DNA of 16,227 bases from an uncultured Clostridia bacterium (GTDB taxonomy: Bacteria; Bacillota; Clostridia; TANB77; CAG-508): contig CAQPRV010000126.1 in the NCBI GenBank assembly GCA_948857205.1, positions 1 to 16,227 of the forward strand. The letters run 5' to 3'. The stretch's first letter is position 1; each line of letters begins with the position of its first letter. Below are positions 5,722-12,937 of the stretch, one piece after another. The notes under the pieces were generated by a model that was not told where the DNA came from, did not search any database, and saw nothing but the letters and a program-made list of their open reading frames with translations. A program made the translations under genes and the position numbers.

Positions 5722-6423
5722 TTACTTCTTTTTATAGTTTGTGCTTTCATTTATAATAGATTTCTTATAATAATTAAAAAAATTATCTGGTTTATTATCT
5801 ACTGCTATAAAATATAAATTTATTAAACGCTCTCTATTGATATTTTGCAATATAAATTCAAAATTACTATTATATAAGTTATATAATACATATATAATAT
5901 TTTTTATCATATTAATTTTATCTTGCTTCATATATTCAATCATATAAGAATCATAATTAAATTCTAGTCTATCAATTATTGTTAAAAATTCCTGTGGAAT
6001 TTCGTTACTATTATTTATAATTAAATAAAATAAATCATCTATATTATATTTTATATTATTATCTTTAACAATTTTGTTAATACCCTCTTTACTTTTTTGT
6101 ATATAGGGGTATTGATTTTTTTGATAATAGGGTATATCTACAATATATATATTTCTTGATATTATTTCTTTATTTTCATTTCTTATGATTTCTGTTTTTA
6201 TATATCCAAGTTGTTGTAAATGTGAAATCCATCTACTAATTGAGACGGCTGTTACATTATATAAATCTGCAAAATACTTATTTTGAGCATAACAATAACC
6301 ATTTTTATTGGCTAATGATGTTATTTCTCCATATAATAATTTTTCGGCAGATTTCAAATTAGTGTCATACCTAACTGTTGCAGGTATTATTGCATAATAA
6401 TTGGGTTGTTCTTTTTTACTCAT
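5722..6423 (-). CDS. Replication-initiator-type winged-helix protein (HTH_36)
   Basis: The chosen start at 6423 has a GGAGGTG SD 7 bases upstream and gives 233 residues beginning MSKKEQPNYYAIIPATVRYD. Residues 8-80 form the well-known N-terminal domain of small replisome-organizer and plasmid or ICE replication proteins: NYYAIIPATVRYD, then AEKLLYGEIT, NGYCYAQNKYFADLY, and a recognition helix SISRWISHLQQLGYI. It would bind an origin and bring in the host helicase. The middle holds a QYPYIQKSKE linker as in many relatives; the C-terminal 120 residues are divergent and asparagine-rich. An in-frame ATG at 6447 precedes the SD and is unlikely. It sits just downstream of the tRNA terminator. Confidence 0.72.
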   Translation of the reverse strand: MSKKEQPNYYAIIPATVRYDTNLKSAEKLLYGEITSLANKNGYCYAQNKYFADLYNVTAVSISRWISHLQQLGYIKTEIIRNENKEIISRNIYIVDIPYYQKNQYPYIQKSKEGINKIVKDNNIKYNIDDLFYLIINNSNEIPQEFLTIIDRLEFNYDSYMIEYMKQDKINMIKNIIYVLYNLYNSNFEFILQNINRERLINLYFIAVDNKPDNFFNYYKKSIINESTNYKKK

Positions 6424-6493
6424 ATTATGCACCTCCATATCTTTCAATTTTGCTAAAGGGCAAATTTATAAAGTATGGAAGTGTTTATAAACG

Positions 6494-6524
6494 AAAAAAA
6501 GATCTTACTTTTATAGTAAAATCT
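6494..6524 (-). terminator. Intrinsic terminator of the tRNA-fMet transcript
   Basis: Read leftwards, AGATTTTACT (6524-6515) pairs with AGTAAGATCT (6509-6500) around a five-base loop with one weak pair, and seven T follow at once (complement of 6500-6494). It separates the tRNA from the replication-type gene. Confidence 0.75.
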
Positions 6525-6542
6525 CTGTATTAAAAATTACAT

Positions 6543-6562
6543 TTAAAGGGACGTCCCTTTAA
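6543..6562. repeat. Perfect 20-base palindrome
   Basis: TTAAAGGGACGTCCCTTTAA is perfectly self-complementary. It lies 16 bases downstream of the tRNA 3' end and before the terminator. It could be a protein site, a processing hairpin or a recombination site. It is unusually GC-rich in the middle for this window. Confidence 0.6.
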
Positions 6563-6578
6563 GTAAAAACTTTCGAAT

Positions 6579-6654
<76 letters not shown>

Positions 6655-6667
6655 ATATATAATATTT

Positions 6668-6697
6668 ATTATACATCTATTTTATAATGTTTGTCAA
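6668..6697 (-). promoter_or_regulatory. Promoter of tRNA-fMet
   Basis: Read leftwards, perfect TTGACA (6697-6692) and perfect TATAAT (6673-6668) are separated by 18 bases. The start would fall near 6661, about 7 bases before the mature 5' end. This is as close to consensus as any promoter in the window. Bases 6698-6950 hold no gene that I can see. Confidence 0.8.
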
Positions 6698-6953
6698 TAG
6701 TTTTTTCAAATAAATAAAAATGTATATAATATTAATTATTACTTTATATATTATATGTTAAATTTTTAAAAATATTACAAAAAAATAAAGTAGAAAAGTT
6801 TGAATTAACTAAAAGCTATATAGTTAAACTAATAAGAGGAATAAACAAAAATAAAAGAATATATATTGCCTTATATATATTGAAAAAAATATTATTAATG
6901 TTATAATTATAAAAATATTTAATAATATAGTTACATAAGATTTGGAGGCATGT

Positions 6954-7077
6954 ATGAAGGAAACAAATGAAAACAAGCGGAATAACATTAATAGCATTAG
7001 TTATAACGATTTTATTCTCTTATGACGAAAAATTAAAATGTAGTAATAACAAGGGTTTCCTCCTAGCAACAATTTAG
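6954..7077 (+). pseudogene. Frameshifted remnant of a type IV pilin-like gene
   Basis: A good SD (TTGGAGG, 6942-6948) precedes ATG 6954, which reads MKETNENK. The +1 frame then reads SGITLIALVITI. Joined by removing one base near 6976, they give NKGITLIALVITI, the conserved prepilin processing and hydrophobic N-terminus of many clostridial pilin-like proteins. After ITI the hydrophobic stretch breaks off (LFSYDEKLKCSNN...) and the frame closes at 7077. The result is a fragment with both a frameshift and a truncation, so no functional pilin is made. It may be the edge of host sequence interrupted by the mobile element to its right. An intact 36-residue peptide from ATG 6967 is possible but lacks its own SD. 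Confidence 0.5.
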
Positions 7078-7101
7078 AAATTATAAAATTTTCACATATT
7101 T

Positions 7102-7145
7102 AAAAGATGAATTGTAAAAAATAAAAATACAAATTCATCTTTTTT
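7102..7145 (+). terminator. Intrinsic terminator upstream of tnpV
   Basis: AAAAGATGAATT (7102-7113) pairs perfectly with AATTCATCTTTT (7132-7143) around an 18-base A-rich loop, and the T-run continues to 7145. It closes the pilin-remnant transcript and insulates tnpV. Confidence 0.75.
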
Positions 7146-7202
7146 GATTTCATAATAATAGAAAAATTTTAAATTATAAAAAAGAAAATGGAGGATTTGA
7201 AA

Positions 7203-7574
7203 ATGGAAAATAAAAATAAATTTGGAATTGAATATACAAAGATAGGAGATTTTTATTTACCTAACATTGCATTACCTAAACCAAGAAGAATAGGTGCTAT
7301 TGGAAAATATGGAAGATTAAGACTAAAATATTTAGAAGAATATCATAAACCAAAAGTTATGATAATGAGAGTTAATAATGAATTAGAAAGTCATTTGTTA
7401 GATATTGAAGATGAAGGTAAGGCAAGAGTTGAACAGTTAGTAAAGCAAATGGCGAAAAAAGAAAATATTACAGAAGAACTTAAAGCGAATAATCAAATGG
7501 AATGGATAGGTAAAATGAATTGTATAAGGCAGTGTGCAGAAGAAATTGTATTAAATGAATTAATTTACAAATAA
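7203..7574 (+). CDS. tnpV: TnpV family transposon protein
   Basis: The 123-residue protein matches TnpV along its length: YTKIGDFYLPNIALP near the start, IGKYGRLRLKYLEEY, a VKQMAKKENITEELKANNQM block, and the C-terminal MNCIRQCAEEIVLNELIY that closes nearly all family members. TnpV is a small conserved cargo gene of Tn4451-type elements; its role is unproven. The start at 7203 is chosen because GGAGG (7190-7194) lies 8 bases before it. The in-frame ATG at 7188 overlaps that SD. It is the first gene of the mobile element as seen here and stands 118 bases ahead of the nuclease gene. Confidence 0.88.
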   Translation: MENKNKFGIEYTKIGDFYLPNIALPKPRRIGAIGKYGRLRLKYLEEYHKPKVMIMRVNNELESHLLDIEDEGKARVEQLVKQMAKKENITEELKANNQMEWIGKMNCIRQCAEEIVLNELIYK

Positions 7575-7650
7575 AGTAAAATTTCTTTTTGATTTTTAAT
7601 GAAATTTGAAAAAATAAATGATATAATGCTTTATGAACTAAGTAAGTCTA

Positions 7651-7677
7651 AATTGTGCAGATGTCATCTACACAATT
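7651..7677. promoter_or_regulatory. 27-base near-perfect palindrome in the nuclease gene leader
   Basis: AATTGTG (7651-7657) and AGATG (7659-7663) pair with CATCT (7665-7669) and CACAATT (7671-7677) about a single central base, with one mismatch (7658/7670). It ends one base before the SD (GGAAAGGA) of the gene at 7693. A TATAAT at 7622-7627, with only a weak -35, lies upstream. It is operator-like for a repressor, or a leader hairpin affecting ribosome access. Confidence 0.6.
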
Positions 7678-7692
7678 GGAAAGGAATAATAT

Positions 7693-8757
7693 ATGAATGA
7701 ATTAGAAAATTTAGCAAATGTAAATGTAGACCAATTATATAATGATGTATCAAATTTAATTGAAAAAGCAAAAATTCAAGTAGTATCACATGTTAATACA
7801 GAGTTTGTTATATTAAATTGGAATATAGGAAAAAGAATAAAAAATGAGTTATTGGATAATAAAAAACCAGAATATGGGAAAAGAGTTATAAAGGAACTAA
7901 GCAAACGACTAATAGAAAAATATGGTAGAGGTTATAGCTATTCAAATTTATATAGAATGTTACAAATAAATGAGGATTTTGAGGACTTTGAAAATTTTGA
8001 GACACTGTCGCAAAAATTAAGTTGGTCTCATTTTGTAGAAATTGTAAAAATGGATACAGATATAAAAAGAAAGTTTTATACAACAATGTGTATGAATGAG
8101 AATTGGTCTGTAAGAACACTAAAAGAAAGAGTAGATTCAGCATTATTTGAAAGAACAACAATTTCAAAAAAACCAGAGCAGACAATAATTAATGATTTAC
8201 AATTATTAACAAATGAAAATAAAATGACAACAGATTTGTTTTTTAGAGATCCATATATATTAGATTTCTTAGAATTGAAAGACACATATAGTGAAAAAGA
8301 TTTAGAAAATGCAATAATTAACGAACTAGAAAAATTTATTTTAGAAATGGGCAATGACTTTGCATTTTTGGCTAGACAGAAAAGAATAACAATAGATGGC
8401 AGAGATTATTATATGGACTTATTATTCTATCATAGAAAATTGAAAAGATTAGTTGTTATAGAATTGAAGTTAGATGAATTTAAACCAGAACATAAGGGAC
8501 AAGTAGAATTATACTTAAAATGGCTTGATAAATATGAGAAAGCAGAAGGAGAAGAACCACCAGTTGCAATTATATTATGTGCTACTAAAAGTGATATGAT
8601 GACAGAACTTTTAGAATTAGATACTAGTGGAATACATGTTGCACAATATCTTACTAATTATGTTCCAAAAGAATTATTACAAGAGAAATTTTTATCAAGT
8701 ATAAAAAATGCAAAAATACAATTAGAACAACGAAATAAAAGTGAAGAAAAAGAGTAG
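7693..8757 (+). CDS. DUF1016 / YhcG-family PDDEXK nuclease
   Basis: The 354-residue protein is full length for the family. Residues 10-150 are the DUF1016 N-terminal helical domain, with the hallmark YGRGYSYSNLYRML and LSQKLSWSHFVEIV. Residues 180-335 are the PDDEXK nuclease domain. The active-site residues are D242 (YYMDLLFYH), E257-x-K259 (VVIELKL) and Q270 (HKGQVELYL), all present, so the enzyme should be able to cut nucleic acid. The family is frequent on mobile elements and suspected in element competition or defence; the target is not established. The SD GGAAAGGA precedes the ATG. The gene is framed by palindromes, and the LSQKL codons themselves contain a near copy of the 3' palindrome. 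Codon use matches its neighbours. Confidence 0.88.
   Translation: MNELENLANVNVDQLYNDVSNLIEKAKIQVVSHVNTEFVILNWNIGKRIKNELLDNKKPEYGKRVIKELSKRLIEKYGRGYSYSNLYRMLQINEDFEDFENFETLSQKLSWSHFVEIVKMDTDIKRKFYTTMCMNENWSVRTLKERVDSALFERTTISKKPEQTIINDLQLLTNENKMTTDLFFRDPYILDFLELKDTYSEKDLENAIINELEKFILEMGNDFAFLARQKRITIDGRDYYMDLLFYHRKLKRLVVIELKLDEFKPEHKGQVELYLKWLDKYEKAEGEEPPVAIILCATKSDMMTELLELDTSGIHVAQYLTNYVPKELLQEKFLSSIKNAKIQLEQRNKSEEKE
7993..8018. repeat. In-gene near copy of the 3' palindrome
   Basis: GACACTGTCGCAAAAATT (8001-8018) matches 8771-8788 at 17 of 18 positions. With the preceding AAATTTTGA it forms an imperfect inverted repeat centred on 8005, with two mismatches in 13 pairs. It falls exactly on the codons for ETLSQKL in the nuclease. 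Confidence 0.6.
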
Positions 8758-8792
8758 TTTAAATTTTTGCGACAGTGTCGCAAAAATTTAAA
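8758..8792. repeat. 35-base perfect palindrome at the nuclease stop codon
   Basis: TTTAAATTTTTGCGACA (8758-8774) is perfectly complementary to the 17 bases 8776-8792 about a single central G. It begins directly after the TAG stop. An RNA copy would form a 17-pair hairpin but no U-run follows. The core GCGACA-G-TGTCGC looks like a protein-binding site. A proper terminator follows at 8796. Confidence 0.85.
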
Positions 8793-8795
8793 AAG

Positions 8796-8839
8796 AAATA
8801 TAGCGTTAGATTTAGAAATAACTCTAAAGCTATATTTTT
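8796..8839 (+). terminator. Intrinsic terminator after the nuclease gene
   Basis: AAATATAGC (8796-8804) pairs with GCTATATTT (8829-8837), with an inner stem TTTAGA/TCTAAA (8811-8816 with 8823-8828), and a T-run to 8839. Bases 8840-8958 show no gene. Confidence 0.7.
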
Positions 8840-8958
8840 ATGGAAATTTGATGTCTACATTTTTTATATAAAGTTATACTAAAAACAATTTAAAATGGCT
8901 AGAAATTAAAAATAAGGCTAATAAAAAGAAAAATGGACTAACAAAGAATAGCAAAATT

Positions 8959-9172
8959 ATATGCAAATGTAAATGCTTTTACATAAGGCAGGGCATTTGC
9001 ATATAGAAGAACAGCTACTAGAGTAGAAATACTACTTTAGTGGCTGTTCTTTTTATTTTAAGTTGCAAGGTAGCAACTTAAAATAAAATCTAAAAAATGC
9101 TTTAGCAGTTTTTAGGAGATAGGGGTGTGGGGAAATGTAATTTCCCTGCCATACAGTCAAACTTGTTTGACT
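8959..9172. other. Hairpin-rich stretch upstream of the relaxase, probable oriT region
   Basis: Five inverted repeats follow in 214 bases. ATATGCAAATG (8959-8969) pairs with 8994-9004. A stem of about 18 pairs joins 9007-9026 with 9032-9051 (loop AAATA) and is followed by a T-rich tail, so it also works as a terminator. TATTTTAAGTTGC (9054-9066) pairs perfectly with 9073-9085. GGGAAAT (9130-9136) pairs with ATTTCCC (9140-9146). AGTCAAAC (9155-9162) pairs with GTTTGACT (9165-9172). MobV relaxases act on an oriT just upstream of their own gene, marked by inverted repeats beside the nick. The segment CTACTTTAGTGG (9032-9043) is loosely reminiscent of MobV nick regions. The exact nick cannot be called. 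Confidence 0.45.
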
Positions 9173-9224
9173 AGTATATTAGACAAATAAATTTACCTTG
9201 AGCAAGAAAGGAGCGTTGGAGAAT

Positions 9225-10436
9225 ATGAGCTACGCAATAATAAGAAATGATAAACTAACAAGAGTAGATGCACAAGGATCATATATTCACAATGACAGAA
9301 GGTCAAAAGGACATTCTAATAAAGATATCGATCCATCAAGAACACATCTAAACTTTTATTGTAAGAAAAACGAATTAACATATATAAAAGAATTTGATAG
9401 AATGAAAAAGGAATACGATTTAAAAGGTAATATTAGAAGTAATAGCATTATAATGTGTGAAATGATGATTACATCTGATAATGAGTTCTTTGATAAAATA
9501 GGACTAGAAGAAACAAAGAGGTATTTTAGAGAAAGTTATAAATTTGTCTGTAACTATAAAAATCTTGGAGAGAGAAATATAGTTTCAGCAGCAGTGCATT
9601 TAGATGAAACAACACCACATATGCACTTGGTATATATACCTGTAGTTAAAACAAAGGATAAAGAAGGAAAAACAATAGATAAAATATGTGCAAGAGATTT
9701 TTGGAGAGGTAGAAATAGTTATAGAGAGTTACAAAATGACTTCCATGCATATGTAACATCAAAAGGTTTTGATTTAGAAAGAGGACTGCCAGTTGAAGAA
9801 ACAGGAGCAAAACATCAAAAAATAGAAGATTTAAAGAAAATAACTAATTTTGAAAACACTAAAAAGGTACTAGATAATATAAAACTAGAATTGCCAGAAG
9901 TTCCAGACATAAACGATATAAAGCTTTTACAATTAAATAAAACAAAAGTTGAAAATGATATAATAAAACCTAAAGACGATTTGATTAATGAATTATATAA
10001 TGATAATAAGGCTTTACATCAAGAATTATCAAAACAAGTAAAACTTGTTAATGAAGCTGAAAAATATCAAAAAGAAAGAGATAAAATACTAGCAGATAAT
10101 CAGGTTTTAAATAATAAAATTAAAGATTTAGAATTGGACTATAATAACAGAAAAAATGAATTAGAAGATGAATATAAAAATAAAGAATTTGATATAGAAT
10201 GGAAATATAAAAGCAAAATCAAAAGTTTAGAAAGAGAAAATAGTCATTTGCACAAAATTATTGATAAGTTCTACGAAACTATTGATAAATTCATACATTG
10301 GATTTGTAAAAAGTTTGATATAGGTGCAGAAGATAACTTAATTAGAGATTTTCAAAAAGAAAATAATACTTTTATAGATCCAGTAAAACAAATAAAACAC
10401 GAAGAAAGAGAAAAAGAATGGGATTTAGAAAGATAA
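9225..10436 (+). CDS. MobV-family relaxase (Pre/Mob, TnpZ-like)
   Basis: The relaxase nicks oriT, stays covalently bound to the 5' end, and leads the strand into a recipient. The start at 9225 follows AAGGAG and GGAGAAT and gives MSYAIIRNDKL, the standard MobV N-terminus; a TTG at 9198 would add nine residues upstream of the SD. Motif I is IHNDRRSKGHSNKDIDPSRT, with H22 at the same position as the nucleophile of pMV158 MobM. The metal site HLDETTPHMH supplies H125, D127, E128, H132 and H134. Residues 1-200 are the catalytic domain. Residues 230-345 are a long charged coiled coil (KDLELDYNNRKNELEDEYKN), normal for Mob proteins. The 403 residues are full length for the family. Confidence 0.93.
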   Translation: MSYAIIRNDKLTRVDAQGSYIHNDRRSKGHSNKDIDPSRTHLNFYCKKNELTYIKEFDRMKKEYDLKGNIRSNSIIMCEMMITSDNEFFDKIGLEETKRYFRESYKFVCNYKNLGERNIVSAAVHLDETTPHMHLVYIPVVKTKDKEGKTIDKICARDFWRGRNSYRELQNDFHAYVTSKGFDLERGLPVEETGAKHQKIEDLKKITNFENTKKVLDNIKLELPEVPDINDIKLLQLNKTKVENDIIKPKDDLINELYNDNKALHQELSKQVKLVNEAEKYQKERDKILADNQVLNNKIKDLELDYNNRKNELEDEYKNKEFDIEWKYKSKIKSLERENSHLHKIIDKFYETIDKFIHWICKKFDIGAEDNLIRDFQKENNTFIDPVKQIKHEEREKEWDLER

Positions 10437-10463
10437 AAAGAAAAATAAAAAAATTTAAAATTT

Positions 10464-10493
10464 ATAACAAAATTAATTTTGTTATGGTATAAT
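10464..10493 (+). promoter_or_regulatory. Operator-promoter of the five-gene cargo operon
   Basis: A perfect 22-base palindrome (10464-10485, half-site ATAACAAAATT) runs into an extended -10, TGGTATAAT (10485-10493). The palindrome fills the -35 and spacer region, so a dimeric repressor bound there would exclude RNA polymerase. No good -35 is visible, consistent with an extended -10 promoter. The transcript start would fall near 10500. Confidence 0.6.
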
Positions 10494-10533
10494 GTTTTTA
10501 GATAAACAAAATAATTTAAGAGGAGAAATTTAA

Positions 10534-10701
10534 ATTTTTAAATTTGATGGTAAATATGGAAATATACACATTGATGGTATAAGTATAGATATTGACAAAA
10601 TTAATATGGCTGAATTGGACAAGTATTTAGAAAAATTAGAAAGAAAGCGAGTGCAAATTATTGAACAACAGAACGATTATTTATCACAAATAATAGAGTA
10701 A
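10534..10701 (+). CDS. Small acidic protein with apparent ATT start (cargo operon gene 1)
   Basis: The frame opens straight after a TAA at 10531 and reads ATT TTT AAA TTT GAT. The SD AGGAGA (10521-10526) lies 7 bases before the ATT, the ideal distance. No ATG, GTG or TTG exists in frame until ATG 10606, which has no SD. ATT is a rare but real start codon in bacteria (infC). The product is 55 residues: a beta-type N-terminus (FKFDGKYGNIHIDGISIDID) and a charged C-terminal helix (LDKYLEKLERKRVQIIEQQ). I do not recognise it. It is 20 bases ahead of the next gene and shares its transcript. Either the codon is used as such to limit expression or an ATG has mutated. Confidence 0.5.
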   Translation: MFKFDGKYGNIHIDGISIDIDKINMAELDKYLEKLERKRVQIIEQQNDYLSQIIE

Positions 10702-10721
10702 ATAATAAAAGGAGTCAAAAG

Positions 10722-11144
10722 ATGAATGCAAAAAAAGTAATAAAAGGAATTGCTAAAACTACAGGTAAATATACTTTAAAAGGTTTAGGAAAAGGAATAG
10801 AATTAACTGGTCGAGGAGCAATAAAAACTGTAAATGCATTAGTAAAAAATCCACAAATGCAAAAAATTGTTACAGGTGCAGGACTATTAACTGCGAGCGT
10901 AATGATACCTACTGTTGGAGTGGGATTAATAAGTACATTAGGATTAAAATATATGATTGACAAATCATTATTAGGAAAAGATAAAGGAATGCTGGATGAG
11001 ATTAATGATATATTACGAATGGGAAATGTGGTAACAAGAAATGCGAGTAATAAAATATTAAGTCCCACATTAAACAAGATGGACATAGGAATGAATAAAT
11101 TAGGGAAAAATTATCAAGATAAGATAGACGATATTTTTAGATAG
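10722..11144 (+). CDS. Unknown basic protein with glycine-rich hydrophobic centre (cargo operon gene 2)
   Basis: The 140-residue protein is not one I recognise. The N-terminal 47 residues are strongly basic and glycine-dotted (KVIKGIAKTTGKYTLKGLGK). Residues 49-79 (IVTGAGLLTASVMIPTVGVG and on) are hydrophobic and glycine-rich and could cross or enter the membrane, perhaps as a hairpin around the proline. The remaining 60 residues are polar with several asparagines. A basic-then-hydrophobic layout is seen in membrane-active proteins and also in small phage-like structural proteins. The SD AAAGGAG lies 8 bases before the ATG. It is followed after 17 bases by the coiled-coil gene. Confidence 0.72.
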   Translation: MNAKKVIKGIAKTTGKYTLKGLGKGIELTGRGAIKTVNALVKNPQMQKIVTGAGLLTASVMIPTVGVGLISTLGLKYMIDKSLLGKDKGMLDEINDILRMGNVVTRNASNKILSPTLNKMDIGMNKLGKNYQDKIDDIFR

Positions 11145-11161
11145 TTTATGGGAGAGATACT

Positions 11162-11938
11162 ATGGATGAAATTCAAATATTTGAAAAATTAAATGAAAAT
11201 ATGCAAAATTTAGAGAATGTAGAAAATGAAATTTCTATGTTACAATTAGCAATATATCAAAAAAACATAGAAAAATTAAAAGACTGTAAAATGAATGAAA
11301 TAAGAGAGCTTTTTGAACAAAAGTCAAGATTTTACAATCAAAAGAGCGAAAAATATGAGTATGAGATAGAAAAAAATATAAATAAGTATAAAGAACAATT
11401 AGAAAAGTTAATTAATGTATATGATAATTTATATGTAAATATATTTAAGATAATGCAAAATGCTATGAATAATCAAAAAATTGCCATAGCTAATATAGTA
11501 ACATTAACAGAAAGATTGCAAAAAGAAAAACTTACTGATGAAGAAATACAGAAAATACAAAATACTATAATAGCTTGTGCACAAAAGAAATTGAATTATG
11601 CAGTTATTATTGATGAGTGTAAGACAAGAATAAAATGGTGTATAGAAAATGTACAAGCAGATATAAATGAAGTATTTATGAATAACATATATCAGTTGCA
11701 AATATATGAAGACAACATATTTACGGAGATAAAGAGAATAATTTTTAATAAAATATCAGGAAAAAGTAAATTTAAAAGATTTTTAGAAAATTATGAAAAT
11801 GAATATATAAAAGATATTAAATCTAAAAATAGTTCAAAAGTTTTAGACGTAATTTCTACTTTAAAAGGAATTATGAAACAAATGGAAGAAGTAAAAGAAC
11901 AAATATCAATAAAGTATAAACAAATGATATATAGTTAA
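11162..11938 (+). CDS. Unknown coiled-coil protein (cargo operon gene 3)
   Basis: The 258-residue protein is almost wholly helical. Residues 4-130 show heptad spacing of hydrophobics between lysines and glutamates (ENVENEISMLQLAIYQKNIE, YEIEKNINKYKEQLEKLINVYDNL), and a second coiled stretch closes the protein (residues 230-255). Four cysteines (C42, C139, C153, C160) are not in a zinc motif. No signal peptide, transmembrane segment or enzyme motif is visible. It may be a scaffold or sensor within the operon. The start ATG 11162 has SD GGGAGAG six bases upstream. I do not recognise the family. Confidence 0.72.
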   Translation: MDEIQIFEKLNENMQNLENVENEISMLQLAIYQKNIEKLKDCKMNEIRELFEQKSRFYNQKSEKYEYEIEKNINKYKEQLEKLINVYDNLYVNIFKIMQNAMNNQKIAIANIVTLTERLQKEKLTDEEIQKIQNTIIACAQKKLNYAVIIDECKTRIKWCIENVQADINEVFMNNIYQLQIYEDNIFTEIKRIIFNKISGKSKFKRFLENYENEYIKDIKSKNSSKVLDVISTLKGIMKQMEEVKEQISIKYKQMIYS

Positions 11939-11965
11939 ATAACTTTCATATAGAATGGAGAAAAA

Positions 11966-12937
11966 ATGAGAAAAATTGTTTTTGATTTTTACGATATAGA
12001 TAGATCGAAATTGATTAGCCAAAGTCAAAATACTAGTAAAAGAGTGAAATCAAATGCTGAAGGAATGTATGAATATATTGATGAAGTTATGAAAAGTCAA
12101 AAAGGAAAAATGGGTTTAGGTATTCATGCAGTACGAAAAGAAAAAATAAAAGGTAAATCAGTAGACGAAGTTTTAAAAGGAATATGTGATAGTGGACTTG
12201 ATATAAAGAAAGGTAGTTCTGTGTTAGCAACAGTAAGTTCTTTAGGAGTAAGTTCTGAATTAAAATATCATCAAAGAGAAGCAATAAAAAATTATAGATT
12301 AGGCAGTGAAATGGCAGAAAACGGAGTTGTTGTTTTAGTTCCTACAATATTGGAAGGAAATGGAGAAAAATTATATGTTGGATTCCCAGGAATGGATACA
12401 AGTTCTGTTGGAAATAATCACAAAACAACTTGTATTTTAGACCAATTATGTTGTGGAGATAATGATTATGGGGAATTTCCAAAAGAATTTATTTTAGGAT
12501 ATTTTAAAGAAAAAAATGGAGAGAGAATATTTCAAAAAAATATAAGCCATTTTCTTGAAATGACGGATGAAGAAAAAGGAACTTTTATAAAAAGCCTTTC
12601 AGATAGATTAACAGACCAACAAAGGAAAATAAGCGAAGCAGTTATTACTAGTGATATGCAAAAACTAGAACAATTATCTGTCGAAATGTATGGCAATAGA
12701 GATGGAGTTTTAGGAGAAAATACTGTAATTCAAAATGCTATGTTTTATTTAAGCAGAGATATAGGACAAACTGAACAGAGCAACGATAATATAAAAAGTG
12801 ATACAAGAAAATCTAAACGTAGAATTTTATTGGATGCATACCAAAATGTAAAATCATCAGATTTAAGTGATGCTAAAGAGACATTAAGAGAAGGAATTGA
12901 ACAACCAGAAAAAAATTATGAAGGAAAAGAAATATGA
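11966..12937 (+). CDS. Unknown 323-residue protein, possibly an effector (cargo operon gene 4)
   Basis: I do not recognise this protein. The N-terminal 45 residues are polar. A compact folded core follows at about residues 48-190: MGLGIHAVRKEKIKGKSVDE, ICDSGLDIKKGSSVLATVSSLG, GVVVLVPTILEGNGEKLYVGFPG and TTCILDQLCCGDNDYGEFP. The run from GIHAVR through DSGLDI to SSVLAT is loosely like ADP-ribosyltransferase-fold proteins that begin with LHGT, have a GL turn and a TA/STS element, but the key residues do not match well, so this is weak. Residues 195-245 are helical and the C-terminus is disordered and charged. The SD GGAG precedes the ATG at 11966. Its TGA stop overlaps the next start (ATGA), so the two are translationally coupled. 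Confidence 0.7.
   Translation: MRKIVFDFYDIDRSKLISQSQNTSKRVKSNAEGMYEYIDEVMKSQKGKMGLGIHAVRKEKIKGKSVDEVLKGICDSGLDIKKGSSVLATVSSLGVSSELKYHQREAIKNYRLGSEMAENGVVVLVPTILEGNGEKLYVGFPGMDTSSVGNNHKTTCILDQLCCGDNDYGEFPKEFILGYFKEKNGERIFQKNISHFLEMTDEEKGTFIKSLSDRLTDQQRKISEAVITSDMQKLEQLSVEMYGNRDGVLGENTVIQNAMFYLSRDIGQTEQSNDNIKSDTRKSKRRILLDAYQNVKSSDLSDAKETLREGIEQPEKNYEGKEI

Noticed and set aside
7886..8354. Leftward open frames across the nuclease gene
   Set aside because: They oppose a clearly recognised DUF1016 nuclease with all active-site residues and have no SD.
10715..11086. Leftward hydrophobic frame of 123 codons
   Set aside because: It lies wholly antisense to the 140-residue gene, which has the SD and operon spacing. 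The antisense frame is a by-product of its AT-rich codons.
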